Source of the DNA: PALSA-1336 sp038203095
GTDB lineage: Bacteria > Patescibacteriota > Doudnabacteria > UBA920
Direction of reading: 5' to 3'
NCBI GenBank assembly: GCA_038203095.1
Contig: JBBREH010000002.1
Location: 6,284 to 70,283, forward strand
DNA length: 64,000 nucleotides
Every line of letters begins with the position of its first letter. The stretch's first letter is position 1. The notes under the pieces were generated by a model. The model had not been told where the DNA came from. It searched no databases and was given only the letters and a program-made list of their open reading frames with translations. Made by a program: the position numbers and the translations under genes. This document shows positions 33,911 through 42,244 of this stretch, in pieces.

Positions 33911-34070
33911 TTGACAAGGTTGATATTTGTAATTAAACAGACTTAAATTAGATTTTTTTAACACAGCCCGCTTTGAAGCCTTTAGCGACGGCGTAGCTGA
34001 CAAAACCCAAGCCTGCCCGGAACACTAGGCAACCAATCCCACCAAAAGTCTTTGGTCGGGTTATTTTTTT
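33911..34070 (+). ncRNA. Candidate small RNA with promoter and terminator
   Basis: A consensus TTGACA (33911-33916) followed by a weak -10, about 110 nt of non-coding sequence with GC-rich hairpins, then a good terminator: AATCCCACCAAA (34035-34046) and TTTGGTCGGGTT (34051-34062) with one mismatch, followed by ATTTTTTT. Converges on ahcY. It may instead be a dispersed repeat. The rest of 33867-34242 shows no gene. Confidence 0.3.
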
Positions 34071-34242
34071 GTATTTTTTTTCGAGTGCCTTTTGTGCTAG
34101 CATACTAGTACGCTAAAACGAAAAAGGATTTTCAATCCAAATATTAAAATTACTCGGCCAAAGGGTTGAACCATTTTTATTTAAAATTTTAAAACATCCG
34201 ATGTTGGCCCATAAATCGGCCGCCACAAGCTACAAGCTTCCC

Positions 34243-35493
34243 CTAAGTTCCTTCCTGCCAACTAGCCAAATACTTTTGCTGCTCGGGGGTTAACAGGTCT
34301 ATTTTTATTCCCATGGCCGATAGCTTCAAACGAGAAACTTTCTCGTCAATCGCTTGGGGAACGTCGTATACCTTTTTTTCCAATTGTTTATGATTTGCCG
34401 CCAGCCATTCGCACGTAAGCGCCTGGTCTGCAAATGACATATCCATAACCGCACTGGGATGACCTTCGGCCGCGGCCAGGTTCATTAGCCGGCCTTCACC
34501 GATCAAATAAATTTTGCGCTCGTCTTTTAAAGTATATTCCATTAAATTATCGCGTACCTGCTTTTTGCTATTTGCTAATTTGCTTAACTGAACTTCATTA
34601 ATTTCCACATTAAAATGCCCGCTGTTACCTAAAATTACGCCGCTCTTCATTAACGCCACGTGATCTTTGGTAATTACGTCTTTGTTGCCGGTAACGGTAA
34701 TAAACACGTCGCCAATTTTTGCCGCCCGCGCCATAGGTAAAACTGTAAAGCCGTCCATTGCGGCTTGTAATGCGGGCAGGGGATTGACTTCGGTCACAAT
34801 AACCTTGGCGCCCAAACCTTTTGCGCGAAGCGCTATACCCTTGCCACAATATCCGTAACCGGCTACAACCATAGTTTTGCCGGATAGCAATATGTTAGTA
34901 GCGCGAAACAAGCCATCTAAAGTGGATTGGCCGGTGCCGTAATAGTTATCAAACATATGCTTGGTGGGCGTATCGTTAATTGCCACAACCGGAAATTTGA
35001 GTTTGCCGTCTTTGGCCATAGCCTTAAGACGAATAACTCCGGTGGTTGTTTCTTCTTGTCCGCTAAAAATTTCTTTTAATTGGCCTTTGCGCGATTTATG
35101 TAGTGTTGATATTAAGTCAGCGCCGTCGTCAATAATAAGTTGCGGATGAAAATCTAAAACTTTGTTCACGCACCAATAATATTTTTCATCCGTAATTCCG
35201 CGCCAGGCAAAGACATTAATTCCTTCCTCTGCCAAAGCCGCGGATACATCATCCTGGGTTGAAAGAGGGTTACTGCCGCAAAGTGCCACTTTAGCCCCTC
35301 CGGCTTTTAAAGCTTTCATTAATACTGCGGTTTCTTTGGTAACATGCAAACAACAAGCAACTGTTAAATTCTTAAACGGCAAATTTTTCTTAAATTCCTC
35401 CTCAATGATTTTCATTACCGGCATTTCCTGTTCGGCTAACTGAATCTTTAGCTTGCCTTGCTTGGCTAGTGTAATATCTTTGACTTTATGCAT
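34243..35493 (-). CDS. ahcY: Adenosylhomocysteinase
   Basis: Hydrolyses S-adenosylhomocysteine to adenosine and homocysteine, relieving inhibition of methyltransferases. 416 aa. Visible: SNPLSTQDDVSAAL, DDGADL, the EETTTGV substrate-binding segment (about residue 146), DTPTKHMFDNYYGTGQS with catalytic Lys and Asp, the NAD site VAGYGYCGKGIALRAKGLGA, GNSGHFNVEI and AAEGHPSAVMDMSFADQAL. It lacks the long C-terminal Lys-Tyr tail of eukaryotic and many proteobacterial enzymes, as in archaeal and thermotogal ones. No methionine-cycle neighbours are present; the gene stands between tRNA genes. Confidence 0.95.
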   Translation of the reverse strand: MHKVKDITLAKQGKLKIQLAEQEMPVMKIIEEEFKKNLPFKNLTVACCLHVTKETAVLMKALKAGGAKVALCGSNPLSTQDDVSAALAEEGINVFAWRGITDEKYYWCVNKVLDFHPQLIIDDGADLISTLHKSRKGQLKEIFSGQEETTTGVIRLKAMAKDGKLKFPVVAINDTPTKHMFDNYYGTGQSTLDGLFRATNILLSGKTMVVAGYGYCGKGIALRAKGLGAKVIVTEVNPLPALQAAMDGFTVLPMARAAKIGDVFITVTGNKDVITKDHVALMKSGVILGNSGHFNVEINEVQLSKLANSKKQVRDNLMEYTLKDERKIYLIGEGRLMNLAAAEGHPSAVMDMSFADQALTCEWLAANHKQLEKKVYDVPQAIDEKVSRLKLSAMGIKIDLLTPEQQKYLASWQEGT

Positions 35494-35855
35494 TTTATAA
35501 AAAAGTTAATAATACTTAAAAAAGTATAGCATAAAAGCTGATTTTTAACATTGTAAATTTACAAATTATAGCAAGCCTATTTATGAATTGCCAATTAACC
35601 AGAACAGACGCTAAGCCTACTATCTATAATACTGATAATTATCACGCTATAAAAAACTTGAGGGACTGGATTTTTTTTAGGCTTTGTGGTAAAATATTCA
35701 AAGTTATCCCGCACCACTTTTTGTTTATCTTGGGTACATTGGTATTTAAACTCATTTAGGCGCCATTGTGCACAGTGCTTTCTTTGACAAAAAGTGGTGC
35801 GGGGTAAATCGGCCGTCCCGCCGTTGGCGGTTTAATCGGTATACAAAAACAACCT
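35494..35855. other. Gene-free stretch with a 20-bp inverted repeat
   Basis: TATCCCGCACCACTTTTTGT (35705-35724) and ACAAAAAGTGGTGCGGGGTA (35787-35806) form a nearly perfect 20-bp stem around a 62-nt loop that itself contains GTGCACAGTGC-type pairing. It ends about 50 nt before tRNA-Thr and could be transcribed with it (TAAAAT at about 35690). The left part (35494-35700) is AT-rich and shows no gene. Confidence 0.5.
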
Positions 35856-35931
35856 GCCGGCTTAGCTCATCTGGTAGAGCAACGGTTTTGTAAACCGTAG
35901 GTGGTCGGTTCAAGTCCGACAGCCGGCTCCA
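35856..35931 (+). tRNA. tRNA-Thr (UGU anticodon)
   Basis: 76 nt with encoded CCA. Acceptor GCCGGCT/AGCCGGC, anticodon arm ACGGT-TTTGTAA-ACCGT (anticodon TGT), T loop TTCAAGT. The discriminator is T (35928), as in tRNA-Thr(GGU). Confidence 0.95.
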
Positions 35932-35983
35932 CTTTTCGCGAAGCGAAGAGTGTCACCCGAAGCTTTGGCGAAGATGACAAAAT

Positions 35984-36162
35984 AATGTTTTTTGATCAAA
36001 AAACATTCCAAGACTCTCCTGACGCCCAGGAAAATCTTAAATCTTTCCGCCAAAGGCGGATCTCAGCCAAAGACTGACTAGCCTCTGGCTGGCGCAATCG
36101 CATCAAGCGGAAAATCTTAAATCCTTAATCTTTCCGCCAAAGGCGGATCCGCCCCAGGCGGA
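35984..36162. repeat. Cluster of palindromic repeats before rpmG
   Basis: A perfect 24-bp palindrome centred on TTTTTTGATCAAAAAA lies at 35984-36007. TCCGCCAAAGGCGGA follows at 36053, then the 30-bp double hairpin TCCGCCAAAGGCGGATCCGC and on at 36133-36162, nearly identical to the copy inside rplY. AAATCTTAAAT-type direct repeats lie between them. Confidence 0.7.
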
Positions 36163-36180
36163 AAAACTTTAACTAAATTT

Positions 36181-36336
36181 ATGTCCCAAGATCATCTTAT
36201 TAATATGGAATGTACGGTTTGCCATAATTTAAATTATCAAACCAAAAAGAACAAAAAGAATACCCAGAAGCGCTTAGAACTCCAAAAATTCTGCAAATTC
36301 TGCAAAAAGAAAACTTTGCACAAAGAAACGAAGTAG
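36181..36336 (+). CDS. rpmG: Large ribosomal subunit protein bL33
   Basis: 51 aa: MECTVCHNLNYQTKKNK begins at the second Met (residue 9), with a second pair CKFC near residue 38, so both CxxC zinc pairs are kept. KLQKFCKFCKKKTLHKETK-like ending is typical of L33. The first ATG at 36181 (MSQDHLINMEC) is taken; the ATG at 36205 is an alternative. It follows tRNA-Thr, a position often seen for rpmG beside tRNA genes. Confidence 0.88.
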   Translation: MSQDHLINMECTVCHNLNYQTKKNKKNTQKRLELQKFCKFCKKKTLHKETK

Positions 36337-36419
36337 TTAAATAATACCGCCGTATGGCGGTATTATTTTACAAATTAATCGGTATAGTATATACTAGTTA
36401 TGTAACAATATTAGTGCAT

Positions 36420-37079
36420 ATGAAAACTGACTTAAAAATAAAAGCAATTAGTTTACGTCGACAGGGTTTTAGCTATGGTGACATTAAAAGGAAATTGGAA
36501 ATTTCCAAAAGCACAAGTTTACTATGGACAAAGGATGTAATTTTGTCATCTAAGTCACAAAACATACTAGCAACGAAAACTGAAGCAGCAAGAAAAAAAG
36601 GTAGGGAAACCCATACTTTAAATACTAAGTTAAAATACAGCAAAATTAACAATCTGGTTGTTAATAATTTATCACATTTAAAAATAAATAAAACTTACGC
36701 TAAATTGCTTTGCGCAATGCTTTATTGGGGGGAGGGGAGCAAATCATCTGGCCAGGTTGTTTTTACCAACTCTGACCCCGAAATGATTAAGGCTTTTTTA
36801 AAATTATTTAGATATGGCTTTGTGATTAATGAACAAAAAGTTAAAGCGTTACTGCACCTTCATCCATACCATAACGAAAAAATTCAAAAGGTCTTTTGGT
36901 CTAAAATTACAGGCATTTCCCTTGAAAAAATAAAAATTTTCAACAAAACCTCGTTCGGTAAAACCATAAGACCAGGCTATCCTGGCTGTATTGCTATTAA
37001 ATATGCAAGTATGGATATATTAAACGAATTGATGTATTATTATAAAGAAATAAATTATCTGCTTGGGGAGTTAGTATAA
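36420..37079 (+). CDS. Helix-turn-helix protein with possible LAGLIDADG-like part
   Basis: 219 aa from the ATG at 36420 (MKTDLKIKAISLRRQGFSYGDIKRKLEISKSTSLLWTK), an N-terminal resolvase/Hin-like HTH. The C-terminal part (about 95-219: LLCAMLYWGEGSKSSGQVVFTNSDPEMIKAFLKLFR ... LHPYHNEKIQKVFWSKITGIS) has the rhythm of a LAGLIDADG-type homing-endonuclease fold, but I could not confirm it. AT-rich relative to its neighbours, suggesting transfer. Its 3' end runs 15 nt into tRNA-Trp. Confidence 0.6.
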   Translation: MKTDLKIKAISLRRQGFSYGDIKRKLEISKSTSLLWTKDVILSSKSQNILATKTEAARKKGRETHTLNTKLKYSKINNLVVNNLSHLKINKTYAKLLCAMLYWGEGSKSSGQVVFTNSDPEMIKAFLKLFRYGFVINEQKVKALLHLHPYHNEKIQKVFWSKITGISLEKIKIFNKTSFGKTIRPGYPGCIAIKYASMDILNELMYYYKEINYLLGELV

Positions 37080-37138
37080 TGGTAGTACATTCGTCTCCAA
37101 AACGAAGAGCGAGGGTCCGATTCCTTCACTCCCCGCCA
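37065..37138 (+). tRNA. tRNA-Trp (CCA anticodon)
   Basis: 74 nt with encoded CCA and discriminator G. Acceptor GGGGAGT/ACTCCCC, anticodon arm TTCGT-CTCCAAA-ACGAA. The first 15 nt are also the end of the preceding reading frame. Confidence 0.93.
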
Positions 37139-37170
37139 AAAAAATTCCTGTTTTTAGCAGGAATTTTTTT
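37139..37170 (+). terminator. Terminator of tRNA-Trp
   Basis: AAAATTCCTG and CAGGAATTTT pair over TTTTTAG, followed by a T run. Confidence 0.8.
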
Positions 37171-37237
37171 GTGGCCAAGCCTAACATTATTTTGTCATTT
37201 ATGATAAAATATATAAAATAACCAAAAGGAGACCAAA

Positions 37238-39088
37238 ATGAAAAAAATCATATTTATGCTTGCATTCATAGCCCTCGCAATGCCTTTTGCCAGGGCGCGA
37301 GCGGCGGTACATCCGTCCGGAGCTAATATTAAGACACAGGACGGCACAATTTATTTTATTGGCGCAGACGGCCAAAAACGGCCATATACTTCGGCCGGAG
37401 CTTTTTTGTCTTATGGACTCAATGCTTTTAACAACGTTGTCGACGCAAGCGCAGAGGACAACGCTTTACCCAGCGGTTCATTTATCCCCCCGCAAGACGG
37501 CAAAATTATTTGTTCAGACAGAGGCGGGGACAAAGGCACCTGCTATCTCATTTCTCAAAGCGTAAAAGTCGGCTTTCCCACCGCGGCCATTTTTACCGGC
37601 CAAGGCTTTAACTTTAAAAATGCTTTGCGAGGCGACACTTCCTTTTTAGCCTACAATTCCAACACCCAAACTGAATCGGAAGCACATCGACCGGGAGTTT
37701 TGGTAAATAAAGGTGGCACAATTTATTTGGTGGGTTCCCAGGGGCTTTTGGGTATTCCGAGCGTGCAAACTTTCCAGTCCTGGGGCTACAGTTTTAATGA
37801 TGTAGTCTTAGCCAATTCGGCAGATAAAGCTCTGCCGACAAGTGGAATAATGCCGACTCATTCCGCGGGCCTACTCAGCCCGTTAGGCCAAAATTTATCC
37901 TCCTCACCAAGTCCGGCGACAAATCCATCGCCAATGCCAACACCTAATCTAACCCCCAGCCCCGCCGCGCAGATAGTTTACGCGGTTAACACCACCACCC
38001 CGCAAGGCACTGTGGAAATAACCGTGGACAGCGCATCTCCTTCAGCCCAGCAACTACCAATGTCCAAAAAAGGCGCAGTATTTTACGCGGTGAATTTTAA
38101 AGAAACCTCCGGCAACGAAGCGGTTAATATTAAAGGCCTGACAATAACTGCGCGGGTAACCGGCGGTATTACCAACGGTAATGGCGTAGCCAATACCGCT
38201 TACAATACTTTAAAAAATTTAAGCTTGGTTAACGGCTCAACTGTAATTAGCCGCGCCTCTTTTTCCGCGTCAACTCCGCCCCGTGAAGGTGCCGGAACGC
38301 AAACTTATGAAATAGATTTTAAAACCGGTTCGCCTTTAAATTTTCAAATTCCGGCCAGCGGCACTGTCACTCTAACATTAAAAGCCGACATTAGTGATTG
38401 GGCAGCGGGCGCGGCGACTAATTCCGTATGGCAATTTTCGATTAACACAACTGCAGACGCCACATTGATTGGCCAAAACAGTAACTCCAACCTCACGCCC
38501 ATTGTCACTAACGCAGCGGCTTCCGCCTTAAGCACCATTATAAAACAACCGTTAACTTTTAACCCTGTTACCAGCACCCCGGCCGGGAAAAACTTTGCCT
38601 CTGTAATTGCAGAGGGTATGCGCAACACCCAAGAAAAGGTCGGCATTTTCAATGCCATAAGCCCTTCTACCACTCTGCTTTTAAATTCCATCACCCTGTC
38701 ACAAGCTGGCACCGCACTGCCAACAGGAACAAGTTCAGCGGTTAGCTACTACGTTTATGATTCACTTATTGGTTACTCCCAGCCCGTTGGTATTGGCACG
38801 CTAAGCGGCAGTGGTTCGGTAACAATTAATTTAAGCTTAAATTCTGCGCTCAACAAAGGTGTTAATGTTCCGACAGATGGTAGTGAGTACTTGGTCATAG
38901 CAGCCGACACAACAAATTTTAGTCTTTGCTACCCGGGCAATAACTGTACAGCCTACGGATATTCTTTAAGCCTGTCCGGCTGGCAATACAGCGACCCGGC
39001 TGCGCCGGGAGTAATCTCCACCGGACCCTTTGCGCCTGACATTGCCAAAACCGCAGTTTACCCGGGCGGTGTGGGCAGAAGTTATTAA
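37238..39088 (+). CDS. Large secreted surface protein with internal repeats
   Basis: 616 aa. Signal peptide MKKIIFMLAFIALAMPFARARA, strong AAAGGAG ribosome binding site. Three related units of about 45 residues lie in the first 200 (GTIYFIGADGQKRPYTSAGAFLSYGLNAFNNVVDAS; GTCYLISQSVKVGFPTAAIFTGQGFNFKNAL; GTIYLVGSQGLLGIPSVQTFQSWGYSFNDVVLANSADKAL). A Pro/Ser linker (about 215-245) leads to a beta-rich C-terminal region with Ig-like strands (residues about 250-616). Probably a surface or S-layer-like protein; the repeats resemble those of other CPR exported proteins. Exact function unknown. Confidence 0.75.
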   Translation: MKKIIFMLAFIALAMPFARARAAVHPSGANIKTQDGTIYFIGADGQKRPYTSAGAFLSYGLNAFNNVVDASAEDNALPSGSFIPPQDGKIICSDRGGDKGTCYLISQSVKVGFPTAAIFTGQGFNFKNALRGDTSFLAYNSNTQTESEAHRPGVLVNKGGTIYLVGSQGLLGIPSVQTFQSWGYSFNDVVLANSADKALPTSGIMPTHSAGLLSPLGQNLSSSPSPATNPSPMPTPNLTPSPAAQIVYAVNTTTPQGTVEITVDSASPSAQQLPMSKKGAVFYAVNFKETSGNEAVNIKGLTITARVTGGITNGNGVANTAYNTLKNLSLVNGSTVISRASFSASTPPREGAGTQTYEIDFKTGSPLNFQIPASGTVTLTLKADISDWAAGAATNSVWQFSINTTADATLIGQNSNSNLTPIVTNAAASALSTIIKQPLTFNPVTSTPAGKNFASVIAEGMRNTQEKVGIFNAISPSTTLLLNSITLSQAGTALPTGTSSAVSYYVYDSLIGYSQPVGIGTLSGSGSVTINLSLNSALNKGVNVPTDGSEYLVIAADTTNFSLCYPGNNCTAYGYSLSLSGWQYSDPAAPGVISTGPFAPDIAKTAVYPGGVGRSY

Positions 39089-39251
39089 GAAACCTTCTAA
39101 CTAGTGGAATTTAAACATTACAAATGGAGAAAAGATTCTTCGACTTTACGGAGAAGATATTTTTCCTTCCGCATTCGTAGTCAAACATAACATTAATATA
39201 ATTCCACATAAAGAAAAACCGTAACTATTCCTCTTTTCCCGATGGTTGGCT

Positions 39252-39303
39252 GTAGCGTGCCCATTTATGGGCGTTTCCTGGACACCGATTACGGCCACGC
39301 TAC
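39252..39303. repeat. 52-bp cruciform repeat, copy 1
   Basis: Outer arms GTAGCGTG/CACGCTAC enclose an inner hairpin GCCCATTTATGGGC and a degenerate second one (CCGATTACGG). Same length and layout as copies at 59753-59804 and 62363-62414. The rest of 39089-39386 has GTGGAATT/AATTCCAC arms (about 39105 and 39206) and no gene. Confidence 0.75.
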
Positions 39304-39341
39304 ACAATATCGATACTTTTGGAAAAAAGTAAATACTTACG

Positions 39342-39372
39342 AAAAACCTTCTCGCAAGCGGGAAGGTTTTTT
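39342..39372 (+). terminator. Terminator before the 39387 gene
   Basis: AAAAACCTTCTCGC pairs with CGGGAAGGTTTTTT over AAG. The next -10 box (TATACT, 39375-39380) begins just after its T run. Confidence 0.7.
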
Positions 39373-39386
39373 GATATACTGCCAAC

Positions 39387-40613
39387 ATGAAAATCAAAAC
39401 CTTTTTAGCCAGCATTTTAGCCTCTGTATTTTTATTTGCCCATGAAGCTTTTGCCCGCGGGGGCGGGGGAGGAGGCGGGGGTGGATTCCATTCATCGTCT
39501 TCATCCGGAGGCTCAGGCAACGGAAGCTTTAGCCCATGGATGCTGCTGTTTTTAATTATTCCAATACTCGGAATAGTTTTTTCAATAATAAATAAAAAAC
39601 GCTTAGAGGAACTGGCAAAAATAAAGGACGAGGAGATTATCACAAAAAATCATTTGGACAAAAATGCTTTATACGCGGAAATCGAGACGCTTTTTAAAAA
39701 ATTCCAAACTTCTTGGAGCGAGTTTGATTTAAAAACAATGGAGCTACTGGTTACCCCGGAATACTACAAACGCATGGTTTTGGAGCTCAATGTCCTGAAA
39801 AACGAAAAACGTTCAAACCCTATGAGCAACGTTAATGTAGTTGAAATGTTTGTAGTTGGCGAAGAACTTCCCGGTGAAACCACGCAAAAACTTACGGTAC
39901 AAATTACCGCTACAGCGACCGATGTGCTTATGGACACCCAAAATCAATTACCACTTTTTACTGATAACAGCACATTCACTGAATACTGGCACTTAACACA
40001 AGATCAAAATAGAAAATGGAAATTAGATTTTATTACCCAAGAAACAGAAAATGGCGCTTTAGCTGAATCCGACATTGCCTCTTTTGCGCAAACCAACAAC
40101 TTTTATTACGATCCAGATTTTGGCTGGCTAATGATGCCCAACAAAGGCGTGCTATTTAGCAGTACAAACTTTGGGACCAGCGATATTAACAACCACGTGG
40201 TTGGCTATTTTAGAGATAAAATTGTAGAATTCTATACTTATATTCCCGACCCCAATTCCAAATTTCCATCTAACTATTTAATTGCCCAAGCCATTTTGCC
40301 CAAAAGTTACGTCAACATTTTGATTAAAAAGAAAAGACTACTTAACTTGCCAGTTTGGGGGCTTAAACGCATTGAGCTGGAAAGCGCGGATTTCAATAAA
40401 AGATTTTGCCTTTGGGCCGACCCAAAAGACCAGGTCAATTCCCTGGAACTGCTGACGCCGAATTTTATGGAAAAAATTTACCGGTTACCTTTTGAACTAA
40501 ACATTGAACTGGTTGGCAACATTTTGTATTTTTATACCAAAGACCGCGGTACGTCCAACTACGATCAAATGTTGGAAATATTGTCCTGGGCGTTTGATGA
40601 AATGAAAATGTAA
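39387..40613 (+). CDS. Membrane protein with Tim44-like and DUF3137-like regions
   Basis: 408 aa. Signal sequence, a Gly/Ser-rich stretch (GGGGGGGGGFHSSSS), one transmembrane helix (WMLLFLIIPILGIVFSII), a Tim44-like domain (about residues 90-220: IETLFKKFQTSWSEFDLKTMELLVTPEYY...FTEYWHLTQDQNRKWKLDFI) and a C-terminal part like DUF3137 (FNKRFCLWADPKDQVNSLELLTPNFMEKIYRLPFELNIEL). The role is unknown. TATACT ends 6 nt before the ATG, so the transcript is probably leaderless. Confidence 0.75.
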   Translation: MKIKTFLASILASVFLFAHEAFARGGGGGGGGGFHSSSSSGGSGNGSFSPWMLLFLIIPILGIVFSIINKKRLEELAKIKDEEIITKNHLDKNALYAEIETLFKKFQTSWSEFDLKTMELLVTPEYYKRMVLELNVLKNEKRSNPMSNVNVVEMFVVGEELPGETTQKLTVQITATATDVLMDTQNQLPLFTDNSTFTEYWHLTQDQNRKWKLDFITQETENGALAESDIASFAQTNNFYYDPDFGWLMMPNKGVLFSSTNFGTSDINNHVVGYFRDKIVEFYTYIPDPNSKFPSNYLIAQAILPKSYVNILIKKKRLLNLPVWGLKRIELESADFNKRFCLWADPKDQVNSLELLTPNFMEKIYRLPFELNIELVGNILYFYTKDRGTSNYDQMLEILSWAFDEMKM

Positions 40614-40724
40614 GACGCGAACATAAACGCAGATTTAAAACTGCAAACGCGGATCTGGATACGAATCCTGATTGCTTACGCGAATTCAAACACGGATTAA
40701 TGACCTTTATGCCACAATTATAAA

Positions 40725-41944
40725 ATGAAAAATATAAAGAATACAATCGCAAAAACCTTTTCGTCACTTTCAATAAAAAACTATCGCTTATATTTTTTTG
40801 GGCAAGCTGTTTCGCAAGTTGGCACTTGGATGCAAATTATTGCCCAGAACTGGCTGGTGTTAAAGCTCACAAATTCCGGAACTCAGTTAGGTCTGGTTGC
40901 TGCGGCGCAATTTTTGCCCGTGCTTTTATTTGGCCCGGCAGCAGGAATTCTTGCTGACAGGTTCGACAAACGAAAAATTATTATTTTTACCCAAGCTTGC
41001 TCCGGGGTACTGGCATTAATTTTGGCTTTGCTTATTAGTTTTGACGCGGTCAAATTGTGGATGATTTACTGTTTAGCTACCGGCATCGGCTTAATTAATT
41101 CACTAGATACTCCCACCAGACACACCTTTATCTACGAGATGGTTGGGTCGGAGAAAATTACCAATGCCATATCTCTTAACGCCAGCCTGTACAATTTAAG
41201 CCGTATTATTGGACCGGCAATTGCCGGCATAATAATTGTCAGCTTCGGTCTAGCTCCATGTTTTTACATAAATGCAGCTTCCTTTTTAGCGGTAATTTTA
41301 GGCATATTTTGTATAGATACCTCGATCTTAAAAAAACAACTCCCGATAGAAAAAATTAAAGGTCAATTAACTGAAGGTTTTAAATACATAATGCGAGAAC
41401 CCCTATTGCGAGACATTTTAATTTTTATGGCCATAATGGGAATCTTTGTTTATGAGTTTTCTGTTTCTGTGCCGCTACTGGCTCAAATAACTTTTCACAG
41501 CGGCGCGCAAGGGTACGCGGCTCTTACCTCGTCTATGGGTATTGGTTCGGTGTTTGGGGGCTTGTTTTCAGCCTCCAGAAAACAACCAAAAATTTCCCAA
41601 GTTATTTTGGCAATTTTATTTTTTGGTTTAGCCATGTTTATGGCCGCATTAAGCCCCAATCTGATTATTGCTATGATATCCATGGTATTAATAGGTTTTT
41701 GCTCAACCAACTTTTCCACCAGAGGCAATGTACTGCTTCAACTAAACACTACTCCACAAATGCGTGGCAGAGTTTTGTCTTTATGGAATGTGGCTTTTGT
41801 CGGCTCTACCCCAATTGGTGGACCAATAATTGGTTACGTTTCAGAAAACTTAAATCCCGCTGGGGTTTTGCCCTTGGTGGCTTAGCCGCATTTCTGACTG
41901 TGGTATATGGAAAAATTAGTTCCCTAAACAAAGCCTTTAAATAG
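40725..41944 (+). pseudogene. MFS exporter (EntS-like), frameshifted near the C-terminus
   Basis: The main frame (40725-41885) encodes a 12-helix major facilitator protein: GQAVSQVGTWMQIIAQNWLVLKLT, GPAAGILADRFDKRK, PTRHTFIYEMVG, TRGNVLLQLNTTPQMRGRVLSLWNVAFVGSTPIGGPIIGYVSENLNP. After ENLNP the frame reads AGVLPLVA and stops, while the +1 frame continues RWGFALGGLAAFLTVVYGKISSLNKAFK to 41944, the expected end. One C is probably missing in AATCCCGC near 41856. The loss affects only the last helix, so the product may still work. Alternatively it is an assembly error. Confidence 0.85.
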
Positions 41945-41971
41945 CTCGTTTTATCTGCTAATATTACTTTT

Positions 41972-42133
41972 AGGACTTACGCCTTTGGTCGAGTACGAGG
42001 CATTTTGCGAGGATTTTTGGAGACGTAGTTTGACTACGGCGACAAAAACCGCAGCAAAATAACGAAGTAATCGGCCAAACCCCTTGTGGGTTTCATCAAT
42101 ATTTTAAATATTTAGATGAAAGGCGTAAGTCCT
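41972..42133. mobile_element. MITE-like element, GGACTTACGC family, copy 2
   Basis: 162 bp with perfect 15-bp terminal inverted repeats AGGACTTACGCCTTT / AAAGGCGTAAGTCCT. The inner arms GACGTAGTTT / GACTACGGCGAC and TTTTGCGAGG / CCGCAGCAAAA form a long stem. Internal sequence is about 70-80% like copy 1 by eye. It fills most of the 300-bp gap before gpmI; the remainder shows only a weak promoter-like region. Confidence 0.75.
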
Positions 42134-42244
42134 GACTTTAATAAATCCCGTTAGAAATTCTTTGAATTATTAACCGGGATAAAATTTTAAAGTAGGCAGA
42201 TATAAAAAAAGTATTAAACTAACTTATTATTGATTTCTAACCAT

